IMG/VR virus record: IMGVR_UViG_3300038465_000091
Coordinates: 62,001 to 126,000 of that record
DNA length: 64,000 nt
Reading direction: 5' to 3' (one strand)
DNA from: a virus
A program made the translations under genes and the position numbers. This document shows, one piece after another, positions 13,207 through 22,085 of this stretch; positions within the stretch are counted from its first letter, which is position 1; each line of letters starts with the position of its first letter. A model generated the notes under the pieces. It was given only the letters and a program-made list of their open reading frames with translations, had not been told where the DNA came from and searched no databases.

Positions 13207-16200
13207 ATGGCAACTGGCGGTATTCCTCCGGGCGGCGGTGCCCCTCCAGCGGGTGGAGGTGGAGTTCCGCCCGATTCCACCATTTCCAACGCTGTGAACG
13301 AACTCAATAGCGCGGTTGATAGCGCGGCGACCACTAAGGCTTTGCAAGCAATTGCAGACGGTCTGACTAAGATGGGCTCGTCCGTAGAGACCACCAGCAA
13401 GAAAATCGGAAGGTTCCGTGACGATGTGAAAGGCATCATCATGTTCACCGACGACGCTGCTGAGGCCGTTAAAGGTTTCTCCGATAAAACCAAAGAACTT
13501 GCCAAGAACCTATTACAGGACAAGAGTTACAAACACACCAAAAGCTCTTTGACGGAAATGGTGAAGCTTCTCAAGGAGATGGCTAGCAGGACTAAAGATA
13601 ATAAGGCGCAATACGCCGGGATAACCGCACAGATCATCAAGATGGAAAGTGCCCAGAAAAAACTTGGAGAGACGACGGAGGGGGTTTTTGATAAGGCTGA
13701 AGGCGCTGTGGATGAGTACGCGAAAGCTTTGAATGACGCGGGAAAGGCGATGGGGCGATTGGCTGCCAGTAGTGCGAAGATGGGTAAGATGCGTCTTGGC
13801 GGCGAGGCTGTGGGTTCCATCCGACAAAACTTGATTGACGCGGGTATGATGAAGCCCGGCAGGTTTGAAAAATTCGCTGCCATGGGCATCGGTGCCAAGA
13901 AATTGAAGGAAGCCGCGCAGATAAAACAGGACGAGACGACGGCGGTTCGTAGCGCACGCCGCGCTTCGGCTCAATCAACGCTGGAGGATTTAGAGAAGAA
14001 GGGTCACATCAAATTACAGCGGAACGCGGACGGTGGAGTGAACTGGGGAGCGATGGCGGCTGATCGCAAGAGGGTCGCAAAGGCTGGCGGTGCGGCAGGT
14101 GCGGGTGATTTGGGAACAACCATGGCTGCGCTTCAACAAGCAGGCGCGACTCCAAAGGGTGGGCTCATGGGCAAGCTGACGGGCGGGGGGCTCGTAGAAG
14201 GTACGGTAGGTGCGGTAGCGGGACTAGCAGGTCAGATGGCTCTTCCCTTAGCGATTGCCGAAGCGGTTAAAGACATGATTGCTTCTCTCTTTGACAAAAA
14301 CGCCAATATGAATAAACAGGCTGAAACGCTCGCTGGTGGTGGTTTGATCGGGGGTACACGGGGGCAAACAGGCGCTCAAGATTTAATGGCTGCCCGTTCA
14401 AATTTGATGCCAACTTATGGGGTCAGTGCTTTGGGGCTCAACTACGACCGAAACATCAAGATGGCGCAGTCAGTCATAGAGTCGGGTTACGATGTATCAG
14501 AATTGGGACAAGGGGGTGTGCACGGCGCTAAGCGCGGAGATTTTGGTCCCGGCTCTTTCGGCGACATTCAAGAACTAGCAGCCACGACAGGGCGTGTGTC
14601 TGGCTTAGGGGATGATAAATCCATTGAGTTGACGATGAAACTGCTTATGCAATATCGTAAGTCAGTGGAGGGCACGAAAGACTTCATGACTAACCTGAAC
14701 AAGGATTTCAGAACGGCGGGGCTTTCGGTAACTAAATACGTTTCAATTCTCGATGAAATCACAGGGCAGTTTGACCGTATGAACAAATCTATCGACCAGA
14801 CTTCGGGGATTCTGCGTGCTCTTGGTACGACAGGGCGTATGACATCCGAAGACCTCGAAGCAAGCATGAAGACAATTCTCGGAGACCCCAAGCGTGATGT
14901 GGGTATGCAGATATTCCTAAATTCCCAGATGAGGAGACCGGGGGCTGGCGGCGGGGCAAGCGTGGCTACTGAAGCTGCCGCGAAGCAAGCTGTCTACGCT
15001 GGTACTGAAGCTGATAATGCGATTCAAGCGTTAACGGCTCTCGGCGCAGGTAAGGGGTTAACCGACAAACAGATTAAGGAAAAGATACAAACGCCGCAGG
15101 GTCGTGACGAGTTGAACGCGATGTTGACTGGGTTTTCATCAGACAACCCTATGGTTGATTCCAAAAAACTCAAAGCTGCTCAAGGGGCGCTTGAGACTGC
15201 GGGGAAAGAGGCGCAAAGAGGGCAGAAAATGGCAGCGTGGGCGGCAGGAACGCTGTCGGATAACGAAATGCAGGCCGTCAATATCGGTCTCGGTAAAAAT
15301 CCGCAGGTACAGGCAAACGAGAACTTAGCGGCTGCAAAAACGGTTATGCAATTAGCGGGTATAAGCACGAAGGCGCTATACGAAGAAGGTGGAGCCGCGA
15401 ATACTCAAGAGTTTGAACAAGCTTCGAAAACGTTCGGCCTTGCGCCCACATTTCTTAGTGACCAGCAAAAAATATTAAAAGAAGAAGGCGATGCTAGGTT
15501 AAAAGCCGCATTGACTAACGAGACCACTGCGAAAGACACATACGACATGTTCAGGGGGAAGGGAGGAATTGTCGGGCCTGACGCAGAACGACGGAAAAAC
15601 GCTGACGGAACGATGGAATCTTATAAGGAAGCCCTCGAACGGTGGACTAAGGAAAAGACGGCGGGGGGCTTTGGTGGGAAATTCCAGCAGCTTCTTCGAG
15701 GTCAGGATGAGGGCCTCATCGCTTCGTATGATTCAGCGGCATCAATAACAGCCGCGATGTCAAAGACAGATAAAGATAAGGCAAAAGCTGACATAGACGA
15801 GCAGGCCCGATCCGTAGGTATGGTGACTCAAACTTCGGCGGAAATTTTTGCGACGGCGTTCAGTTACTACTTCAATGCAATCATCGACATTCTCACAGAC
15901 ATATCGTCATTTTTTGGGGGCACATCGAAGGCGGATAAAGAGCAAGCAAAGAAAATGTCGCAGGATGCACAGACACCCCTCGCGGAGGCTCTGGTTCAAA
16001 ACGGACGCCTGATTGATGATATAAAGAATAGGCTTCTCACAGCGACAGGAAATGACAAGGACACTCTTAAAACGCAACTTGACGATGAACAAGGCAAACG
16101 CTTGAGGTTAGAGCAGGCAAAAGCGGGGGACAATCAATCCCCGCAACAAATGTCTAACGCCTTCGACATAGCGAAAGATGAGTTCAAGTACACGCAGGCA

Positions 16201-16482
16201 CAGATGTTGAAGGGGTTAGATGCTGCCGGAGATAAAATTGTCGATAACCTCGTGACCCTAACACCCGAACAGATGGCAAGTCAAAAGGATTTATTCGCCA
16301 ACATAGACCCAGCCTCGATGACCACGACGACGGACAAGAATGATAAAAACAAAGTAATCAACTATATCTACAACACACAATACGACACCACGCACAACAT
16401 GAAAACGGGCGTGATGGATGATGCCCAGAAGACGGTCGCCGCCCCGCCGCCGATGGAGCCCCCCGTTTTAACGGGGGGTTAA
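13207..16482 (+). CDS. Tail tape measure protein
   Basis: At 1,091 residues this is the expected long, mostly helical ruler of tail length; at about 1.5 Å per residue it would set a tail near 160 nm. A Gly/Pro-rich start (MATGGIPPGGGAPPAGGGG) is followed by long Lys/Glu/Ala helices and a central hydrophobic stretch (about 330-360, GTVGAVAGLAGQMALPLAIA) typical of the part that may enter the host membrane. No lytic domain is visible in it, unlike many tape measures; muralytic functions are in other genes. GAGGAGAAAAAGTA precedes the ATG. Confidence 0.85.
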   Translation: MATGGIPPGGGAPPAGGGGVPPDSTISNAVNELNSAVDSAATTKALQAIADGLTKMGSSVETTSKKIGRFRDDVKGIIMFTDDAAEAVKGFSDKTKELAKNLLQDKSYKHTKSSLTEMVKLLKEMASRTKDNKAQYAGITAQIIKMESAQKKLGETTEGVFDKAEGAVDEYAKALNDAGKAMGRLAASSAKMGKMRLGGEAVGSIRQNLIDAGMMKPGRFEKFAAMGIGAKKLKEAAQIKQDETTAVRSARRASAQSTLEDLEKKGHIKLQRNADGGVNWGAMAADRKRVAKAGGAAGAGDLGTTMAALQQAGATPKGGLMGKLTGGGLVEGTVGAVAGLAGQMALPLAIAEAVKDMIASLFDKNANMNKQAETLAGGGLIGGTRGQTGAQDLMAARSNLMPTYGVSALGLNYDRNIKMAQSVIESGYDVSELGQGGVHGAKRGDFGPGSFGDIQELAATTGRVSGLGDDKSIELTMKLLMQYRKSVEGTKDFMTNLNKDFRTAGLSVTKYVSILDEITGQFDRMNKSIDQTSGILRALGTTGRMTSEDLEASMKTILGDPKRDVGMQIFLNSQMRRPGAGGGASVATEAAAKQAVYAGTEADNAIQALTALGAGKGLTDKQIKEKIQTPQGRDELNAMLTGFSSDNPMVDSKKLKAAQGALETAGKEAQRGQKMAAWAAGTLSDNEMQAVNIGLGKNPQVQANENLAAAKTVMQLAGISTKALYEEGGAANTQEFEQASKTFGLAPTFLSDQQKILKEEGDARLKAALTNETTAKDTYDMFRGKGGIVGPDAERRKNADGTMESYKEALERWTKEKTAGGFGGKFQQLLRGQDEGLIASYDSAASITAAMSKTDKDKAKADIDEQARSVGMVTQTSAEIFATAFSYYFNAIIDILTDISSFFGGTSKADKEQAKKMSQDAQTPLAEALVQNGRLIDDIKNRLLTATGNDKDTLKTQLDDEQGKRLRLEQAKAGDNQSPQQMSNAFDIAKDEFKYTQAQMLKGLDAAGDKIVDNLVTLTPEQMASQKDLFANIDPASMTTTTDKNDKNKVINYIYNTQYDTTHNMKTGVMDDAQKTVAAPPPMEPPVLTGG
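16459..16478. repeat. Perfect inverted repeat at the end of the tape measure gene
   Basis: CCCCCCGTT and AACGGGGGG face each other around TT, covering the last codons of the tape measure. The RNA hairpin has no T-run after it, so it is not a typical terminator; it may protect a 3' end or reduce read-through. Confidence 0.6.
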
Positions 16483-16488
16483 CAACAG

Positions 16489-17973
16489 ATGCCAATTACA
16501 GCCTCCAATCCGATTGCACTCTCTCTCGCCAATGCGATTGCTCTGGCGAATGGGTACAATATTGTGGGCTCTGTCCCGAACAACAACAACAACCCGGGCT
16601 ATTTGAAAAACGGGGATGTGGGGTTTGGCGTGGACAGTATGAGAAACACCGTATACGGAACTTCCGAAATGGGGAACATTGCGCTGCAAGCCCAAGCCGC
16701 TCACATTTTGAATGGGGACAACAAAACTTTCAGTTACGATCCTAACAAAACTCCGCTGAGTATCGTAGGGGCAATCCTCGCACCGAATGATGCGACTTGG
16801 ATAAAGAACGTTTCCGCCTCATTGGGGGTCAACCCCGCAACTAAGCTGGGGGCTATTGCCAGCGGTTCGACTCGGGTCACACCCGCACTCCAGATTCTAC
16901 CCAGTAACAAGTTGGCACTGCAAGGGACACTACCGGGGCAGGTGCAACCATCGGACGCGGCATCGGCGGGTAACTCCACGTCCCCTCTCGGGTTTGACGT
17001 GACCGCCGCCGTCCCCGTGGCGGGAGCGACCGTTTATAGCTCGCAGGCGGTGCAAGCCAATGCCGTTAGTCAGAATCTTCAAATTTCCGATGCTTCCATG
17101 AGTGCAGCCCCGTGGTACCAAGACCACAATCTACTCACTGGAAATCAGCGTATTCGCGACAGCGTGTTGCCCGTAGCTTTTCAAGTGTACTTGAGTAAAT
17201 CGAGCAACTCATTGCTGATAAATCCCATGACAAAACAGCCAATCACCCTGCGGTTGAACGCATCTATAACCCAAATTACCATTTTAAGCAAACACGTTGT
17301 CAATCGCCAACCGACCCGCACTGGTATGCTCGTTACGTTTTGGGGTATGGCTGCCGACACCATTAGTGGTACGGCATCAACTGGCGTCTTCATAAACCAA
17401 CTTGGAGTCACGGACTACTTCAGTACAGCTAAAGCCACAGACGATATCACCACAAAAATCGGTATGGCGTATAGCAACGACCCAGACGTGGAGATGGCGG
17501 TAGCCGCCAATCCAGAAGCGTATCGAGTGGCGGCTCAGGACGGCTTCATGGAGTTCCTGAAATTGTTTCAGATGAATGGTAACGTATGGTATACATCGGC
17601 TACGACGACCGATCCCACTCAGTTGAATCAGTCTCAGGTAGCCCCCGCCGTGTGGCAACAAAACGCTGGTGCAACGAACATTCAGCAGAACGCCAGAAAT
17701 AACGACGTGCGATCTAAAGGGTATGTCGTAATGTCGTTCAGAAACAACTTGTATCTGGGGTACTTCAAATCGCTTTCATGGACAATGGACGCCGAGAAGC
17801 CGTTCCAATGGGTTTTCAATTTTACGTTTCAAGTGGAACGCACGCTCACGGCGTACTACTATCCAATAGCGCCAGCGGCCCCAACGGTTACGAATGTTCC
17901 GATCAACACTCACCAAACTCCAACTTTGGCCTTGCCGAGCCCACTGCCGCCGGGTCCATCTACAGGATCATAA
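16489..17973 (+). CDS. Tail/baseplate protein with N-terminal NPG-type muralytic-like domain
   Basis: Residues 1-110 show the NNPGYLKNGD ... GFGVDSMRNTVYGT ... layout that recalls the NPGN family of phage lysozyme-like domains, also present in the exported protein at 28059. The C-terminal half (about 240-470) is beta-rich and ends VVMSFRNNLYLGYFKSLSW followed by KPFQWVFNFTFQVERT. This ending resembles the end of the domain in the next gene (VWSGMFESLEISQ ... VDFTLAFTAWK), so the two are probably paralogous baseplate components. Role: part of the tail tip, with cell-wall contact. It follows the tape measure by 6 nt. Confidence 0.6.
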   Translation: MPITASNPIALSLANAIALANGYNIVGSVPNNNNNPGYLKNGDVGFGVDSMRNTVYGTSEMGNIALQAQAAHILNGDNKTFSYDPNKTPLSIVGAILAPNDATWIKNVSASLGVNPATKLGAIASGSTRVTPALQILPSNKLALQGTLPGQVQPSDAASAGNSTSPLGFDVTAAVPVAGATVYSSQAVQANAVSQNLQISDASMSAAPWYQDHNLLTGNQRIRDSVLPVAFQVYLSKSSNSLLINPMTKQPITLRLNASITQITILSKHVVNRQPTRTGMLVTFWGMAADTISGTASTGVFINQLGVTDYFSTAKATDDITTKIGMAYSNDPDVEMAVAANPEAYRVAAQDGFMEFLKLFQMNGNVWYTSATTTDPTQLNQSQVAPAVWQQNAGATNIQQNARNNDVRSKGYVVMSFRNNLYLGYFKSLSWTMDAEKPFQWVFNFTFQVERTLTAYYYPIAPAAPTVTNVPINTHQTPTLALPSPLPPGPSTGS

Positions 17974-17976
17974 GAT

Positions 17977-19107
17977 ATGGCAAACGCAAACGACATCAGC
18001 GACGTACAGACACAGGGAGTAGGCGGCAGCACGACTGGTTCACCTCAGGTGCTCCCCATTAGGGGAGAGAAACGCATCCTGCCAATTCCAGTCAACCCGC
18101 CAACGTTGATTCCTCAGTTTGAGCAAGCCTATAACCATTCAAGTTCAAATCTGGGCTCACCACAGGACGAGGGGTATTACCCAACAGGGCGAACGCAACT
18201 TATTGAGTATCAAGATTTTTACGTTCGCGCTGCATTGAAGCCTTTCGTAGACTATGTGACGATTCGCATCCTGAATCGAGGACAAAGCGCAACGGGAACT
18301 CCCGACCCAACAACTAACGCAATTTATCGGTTTCTCATCAACCCGAGTCAGGTTCAAATCAGTCGAGCAACGCTGGACGCACAGTCATTCGCTCGCTCTG
18401 GATGGCAGTTCGGTATATGGGGTGAGGATGCAGTTCACGTCACGCTTACGGGAAAGACGGCGGGGCAATACTGGTCTTTTGGTATCACCGATAGGTATCA
18501 ACAGTACAGCCAGTCCTACCGCAACCTCGAACAACTTCAGGTGGTATTCGAAAACAACGGCTACTGGTTTGAAGGAGAACAAGCCGCATCAGGCCCACTT
18601 TCCGCTGACTTTGCCCGTCGCCGTATTAAAATGCACCAAGACGTGGAACTTACCGTTGGGAACTTTGTTTGGTCGGGTATGTTTGAGAGTTTAGAGATTT
18701 CTCAAAATGCCGACACGCCGTTTCTTGTGGATTTTACCCTTGCGTTTACCGCGTGGAAGGAGCGATACCGATCTAGTTCCCCATACCCACTCCAAATCGC
18801 AAATAACACACAACGTGGAAATTCGTATTCTGCTTACGCTGCAACGCAATCCGCCACTGCAACGTCTCCGGGGACGGCACAGGCTACCGCCCAGCAACCA
18901 CCATCGGCAACACCCGTTGGTTTAGCCACACCCGCAACCCCCAACGTAAATTCAAATTCGCCAGCGGTTAACTCGTTTTTTACTGGGATCAACCTGTTTC
19001 CAGTGTCCCCCAACGTTAGTGACGCTACGCCCACACAAGTTCCTCTCGCACCCACGATTGGTGGGGGGAGTTTTTCAATTGTAACGGGCACGACTGGAGG
19101 TAAGTAA
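17977..19107 (+). CDS. Baseplate/tail-tip protein (376 aa)
   Basis: After a Thr/Ser-rich lead, the core has YRFLINPSQVQISRATLDA, a motif of tail-tip and LysM-like baseplate proteins, then SGWQFGIWGEDAVHVTLTG and VGNFVWSGMFESLEISQ. The tail is Pro/Thr/Ala-rich and probably disordered. The C-terminal part of the core looks related to that of the preceding protein. It overlaps the hub gene (TAATG) and is translated with it. Confidence 0.6.
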   Translation: MANANDISDVQTQGVGGSTTGSPQVLPIRGEKRILPIPVNPPTLIPQFEQAYNHSSSNLGSPQDEGYYPTGRTQLIEYQDFYVRAALKPFVDYVTIRILNRGQSATGTPDPTTNAIYRFLINPSQVQISRATLDAQSFARSGWQFGIWGEDAVHVTLTGKTAGQYWSFGITDRYQQYSQSYRNLEQLQVVFENNGYWFEGEQAASGPLSADFARRRIKMHQDVELTVGNFVWSGMFESLEISQNADTPFLVDFTLAFTAWKERYRSSSPYPLQIANNTQRGNSYSAYAATQSATATSPGTAQATAQQPPSATPVGLATPATPNVNSNSPAVNSFFTGINLFPVSPNVSDATPTQVPLAPTIGGGSFSIVTGTTGGK

Positions 19108-22085
19108 TGCCTCTTACCCCAGAACAACAAGCAATCGTTGATGCCACAGGACCAGCGCAGACGACGACATCCGCTCTTTCCAGCCCGACAACAGCGAATG
19201 CGCCCCCAACCACAATTCGCAACATCTCGCAGACGGTTCAAGAGCGAGAAATTATCAAGATTGCCCCCGATTTAGCGGTGTACCTTGAGGGGTTCCCCTA
19301 TCTGGTGAACAACTTCATCAGTGACCCCGAAACAAACAACCCCTACACTGTCGTGGGGTTCAACGATTACGTCACATCGTTTAATGCGGGGTATGACACG
19401 GAGAACCTCATCCCAGCGGCGTCGATTCAACTTACCGTACCGAACCACGTCAAGCATCTTTTTCAAATGCCGGGCGGGAACAACCTTATTCAATCAATGA
19501 TGGCGGTGCAGGTTTTTGCAAAGGGCTACTACTTCGGCAACGACGGCTCAACGCTGTTTCGGCGAGTTTTTAAGGGGATTGTCAGCCACATCTCTATGGC
19601 TGACGATGGTAAGATGCTTTCAATTCAGGTGCAATGTAACGGCACTCTCCGCATGTTGGAGTTGATGCAGGTGGAATTGGCACCCGCTGTAATTTCGAAC
19701 TCCCCTATGGGCACCGTACCCACAAAAACAAATTTGGCGTACTGCAACCCCTACCTGATGATCGTGGACATGTTCCTTCGAAGAATCTCGACCGAGGGAT
19801 ATTACATTGGCACCGTTAACCAGAACAACCCCGCCTTTGGTGCCGAGATAAAAAATTCTTCGGACGCATATAATCAAGCAGTGCTTGCTGGGTTCGTCCC
19901 CAAGTGGCAAAGCATTCTCGACGGGTTGAAAAAAGACGTGCATTTCTATGGGGTCACGTACAAGGAGCCCGCGCTGAATGATCCAACGAAGCTAACCAAT
20001 CTGTCGCTCGTTTATGAAACACAGGACGACAACAAGAAGGGCGCAGCCAACGATAAAATCCCATCGCTAAATGAAACCCAGCAACTCGGGGCTCTTGCAC
20101 TCACTCAAATTGCCCCACTCCCCACCGTAGCCACGGGCACCGTACAAACCACTGCGCCAAGTTCTAACGCCCCTTTCCCCGCCATTCGGCAGTATCTTCC
20201 AGACATGGAAATAGCATCGATTCAACTTTTGAATGGGAAAATTGTCAATCGTTTGGATGAAGTTCGTCAGGTTCTTCACGCCATTCTTTATGAGGGGTAT
20301 CAGGATGTCGATGGTAAGATCATCTTCAAACCGCCCCTTTACAATTTGGATGTAGCAAACGACAACATTGGAACTGCTACAACCACAGTTCCCGCCGCAA
20401 ATAGCGGCGGTGCGGGTGCCACACTACCAAATTCGTCCACTTCCAATGGGGGTGCCAGCCAAGCAAACTCCGCGACCGAAATCACGGCTGCGAATAACCC
20501 GTTCGTTATCTATCTGTCGGAGATCATCACCGAGCAGGAGACCGAAGATGAGGCAGCCGTCCGAGTTACTCGTATGACGGTGCGGGGCAACTGGGAGCCT
20601 AGCTTTCAGTTCGCTGGTTCGGAAGATTATCTCCTCGAAACTGTGGAATATATCGATATTCCGAAGCTACAGAAATTTGGTCTTCGGGAAACCCCAACTC
20701 AGTCAGTCGGCTGGTTTAGAGATGGGGATAAATACGGTTTGTTTGCGTATGCGGTTTCGGAGACAATTCGTGCTAACCGTGGGTATCGCACATACACCTG
20801 CACGATCCCAATGCGCCCAGAACTCAAGCTCGGCTTCCCCGTGTTCCTGCCCCATCGAGACATGTACGGTTATGTCAAATCGATTCAGCTACAGTATAAT
20901 CAGGGCGGGGCGGCAACCATGACGGTTACTCTCGACGCTCTTCGTCGTCGCCCATTGCTGCCGACTCAAAGTACAACCGCCCAAGGAAGCCCAATAACCG
21001 TTTTTGCAAGTCAGCCAGATTTGGTCTATCAGTGGACAAGTGCCCCCGTTCCGCCAACTTCAGGTCAATCCCCCAGCACAACGGTGTCATCCACATACCC
21101 GCAGGGAAGTTCATTCGCCCTCGGCTCATCCCCCTCCAGTTCATTTACTGCGTTGAGTACAAGCTCGTCGAATTCCTGTCTCGTTCAACCCGCCCCGAAT
21201 TCTCCCGCGAATCTCGTGGGGTTGCCAGCGACGGTCCAGACGACACCAGATCAGGCACTAAATCCTCAACAGCAGGCAGTACTCAAAACTCAGCAAACAA
21301 GATTGGGCACTTCGATGGGGATTGAGCCCGACAGCGCGACAGCGTGTTTCCGTGTTCAAAACGATGTTTTTGCGCCGTATCAAATGCCTCTTTCCGTCAC
21401 CCAAACTGCGGGCAGTGTGCCTACATTATCCGCACCCCAAGGAAGTTATTCAACCAATGCGAACGGCGGGGGAGTCTTTAAGAAGCAGCGAGTTGTAGAT
21501 TCAGCGTATTATCACGATATTCGTCGCACAATGCCATTCACGGATGGTAAGGGTTATGAGGTTGTTGCACCATTCCCGTGGGGACGGTACATCACCCTGC
21601 GTCAGGCATTTAAGGAATTCACTCAGGATGGGTACGTCGTTAACCCCCTGTTGGTTGGCCCTGATTCCTACGTTCCCTCCGATCAGGTGCAGGCGCTCCT
21701 CGCAGCGGGATTGGTCACTCCCACGGGTCAGGGCGAGACGGTGGATCAACTGCTAACGCAAATGAGTAAAACAGCGATATCATCCGACACCACCATCATT
21801 GTCCTTTCATATTCAGGGCAAAATACAGTCTCGGATTCGGCGTTGATGACAACCGCTCAGCCCGATGTCAATTCGGCCATTCAGCAGCTTCAAAATACGA
21901 TCACCACCCAAAATCAGGCTATCGCCGTATTAGTAAGCGGTGGGGTTTCGCCAACACAGGCTACGGCTGACGCATTAGCGAGCATCACGACGCCCAACCC
22001 AACTGCAAATATAGGGCTTACATCTAGTCCTTCGTCACCGCCAAAGGATTTGTACCCGACCACGAATCAACAAGGAATTAAGTAA
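19107..22085 (+). CDS. Baseplate hub protein, gpD/gp27-like
   Basis: A 992-residue protein. The stretch VYLEGFPYLVNNFISDPETN, then FNAGYDTENLIPAASIQLTV and VFAKGYYFGNDG with FRRVFKGIVSHISM fits the late-control protein D family: a hub that forms the channel beneath the tail tube. Long Thr/Ser/Ala linkers break the core, and the last 300 residues are a low-complexity region with repeated SSPSS-type tracts. It precedes the OB-fold spike gene by a TAATG overlap, the usual hub-spike order. Confidence 0.7.
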   Translation: MPLTPEQQAIVDATGPAQTTTSALSSPTTANAPPTTIRNISQTVQEREIIKIAPDLAVYLEGFPYLVNNFISDPETNNPYTVVGFNDYVTSFNAGYDTENLIPAASIQLTVPNHVKHLFQMPGGNNLIQSMMAVQVFAKGYYFGNDGSTLFRRVFKGIVSHISMADDGKMLSIQVQCNGTLRMLELMQVELAPAVISNSPMGTVPTKTNLAYCNPYLMIVDMFLRRISTEGYYIGTVNQNNPAFGAEIKNSSDAYNQAVLAGFVPKWQSILDGLKKDVHFYGVTYKEPALNDPTKLTNLSLVYETQDDNKKGAANDKIPSLNETQQLGALALTQIAPLPTVATGTVQTTAPSSNAPFPAIRQYLPDMEIASIQLLNGKIVNRLDEVRQVLHAILYEGYQDVDGKIIFKPPLYNLDVANDNIGTATTTVPAANSGGAGATLPNSSTSNGGASQANSATEITAANNPFVIYLSEIITEQETEDEAAVRVTRMTVRGNWEPSFQFAGSEDYLLETVEYIDIPKLQKFGLRETPTQSVGWFRDGDKYGLFAYAVSETIRANRGYRTYTCTIPMRPELKLGFPVFLPHRDMYGYVKSIQLQYNQGGAATMTVTLDALRRRPLLPTQSTTAQGSPITVFASQPDLVYQWTSAPVPPTSGQSPSTTVSSTYPQGSSFALGSSPSSSFTALSTSSSNSCLVQPAPNSPANLVGLPATVQTTPDQALNPQQQAVLKTQQTRLGTSMGIEPDSATACFRVQNDVFAPYQMPLSVTQTAGSVPTLSAPQGSYSTNANGGGVFKKQRVVDSAYYHDIRRTMPFTDGKGYEVVAPFPWGRYITLRQAFKEFTQDGYVVNPLLVGPDSYVPSDQVQALLAAGLVTPTGQGETVDQLLTQMSKTAISSDTTIIVLSYSGQNTVSDSALMTTAQPDVNSAIQQLQNTITTQNQAIAVLVSGGVSPTQATADALASITTPNPTANIGLTSSPSSPPKDLYPTTNQQGIK

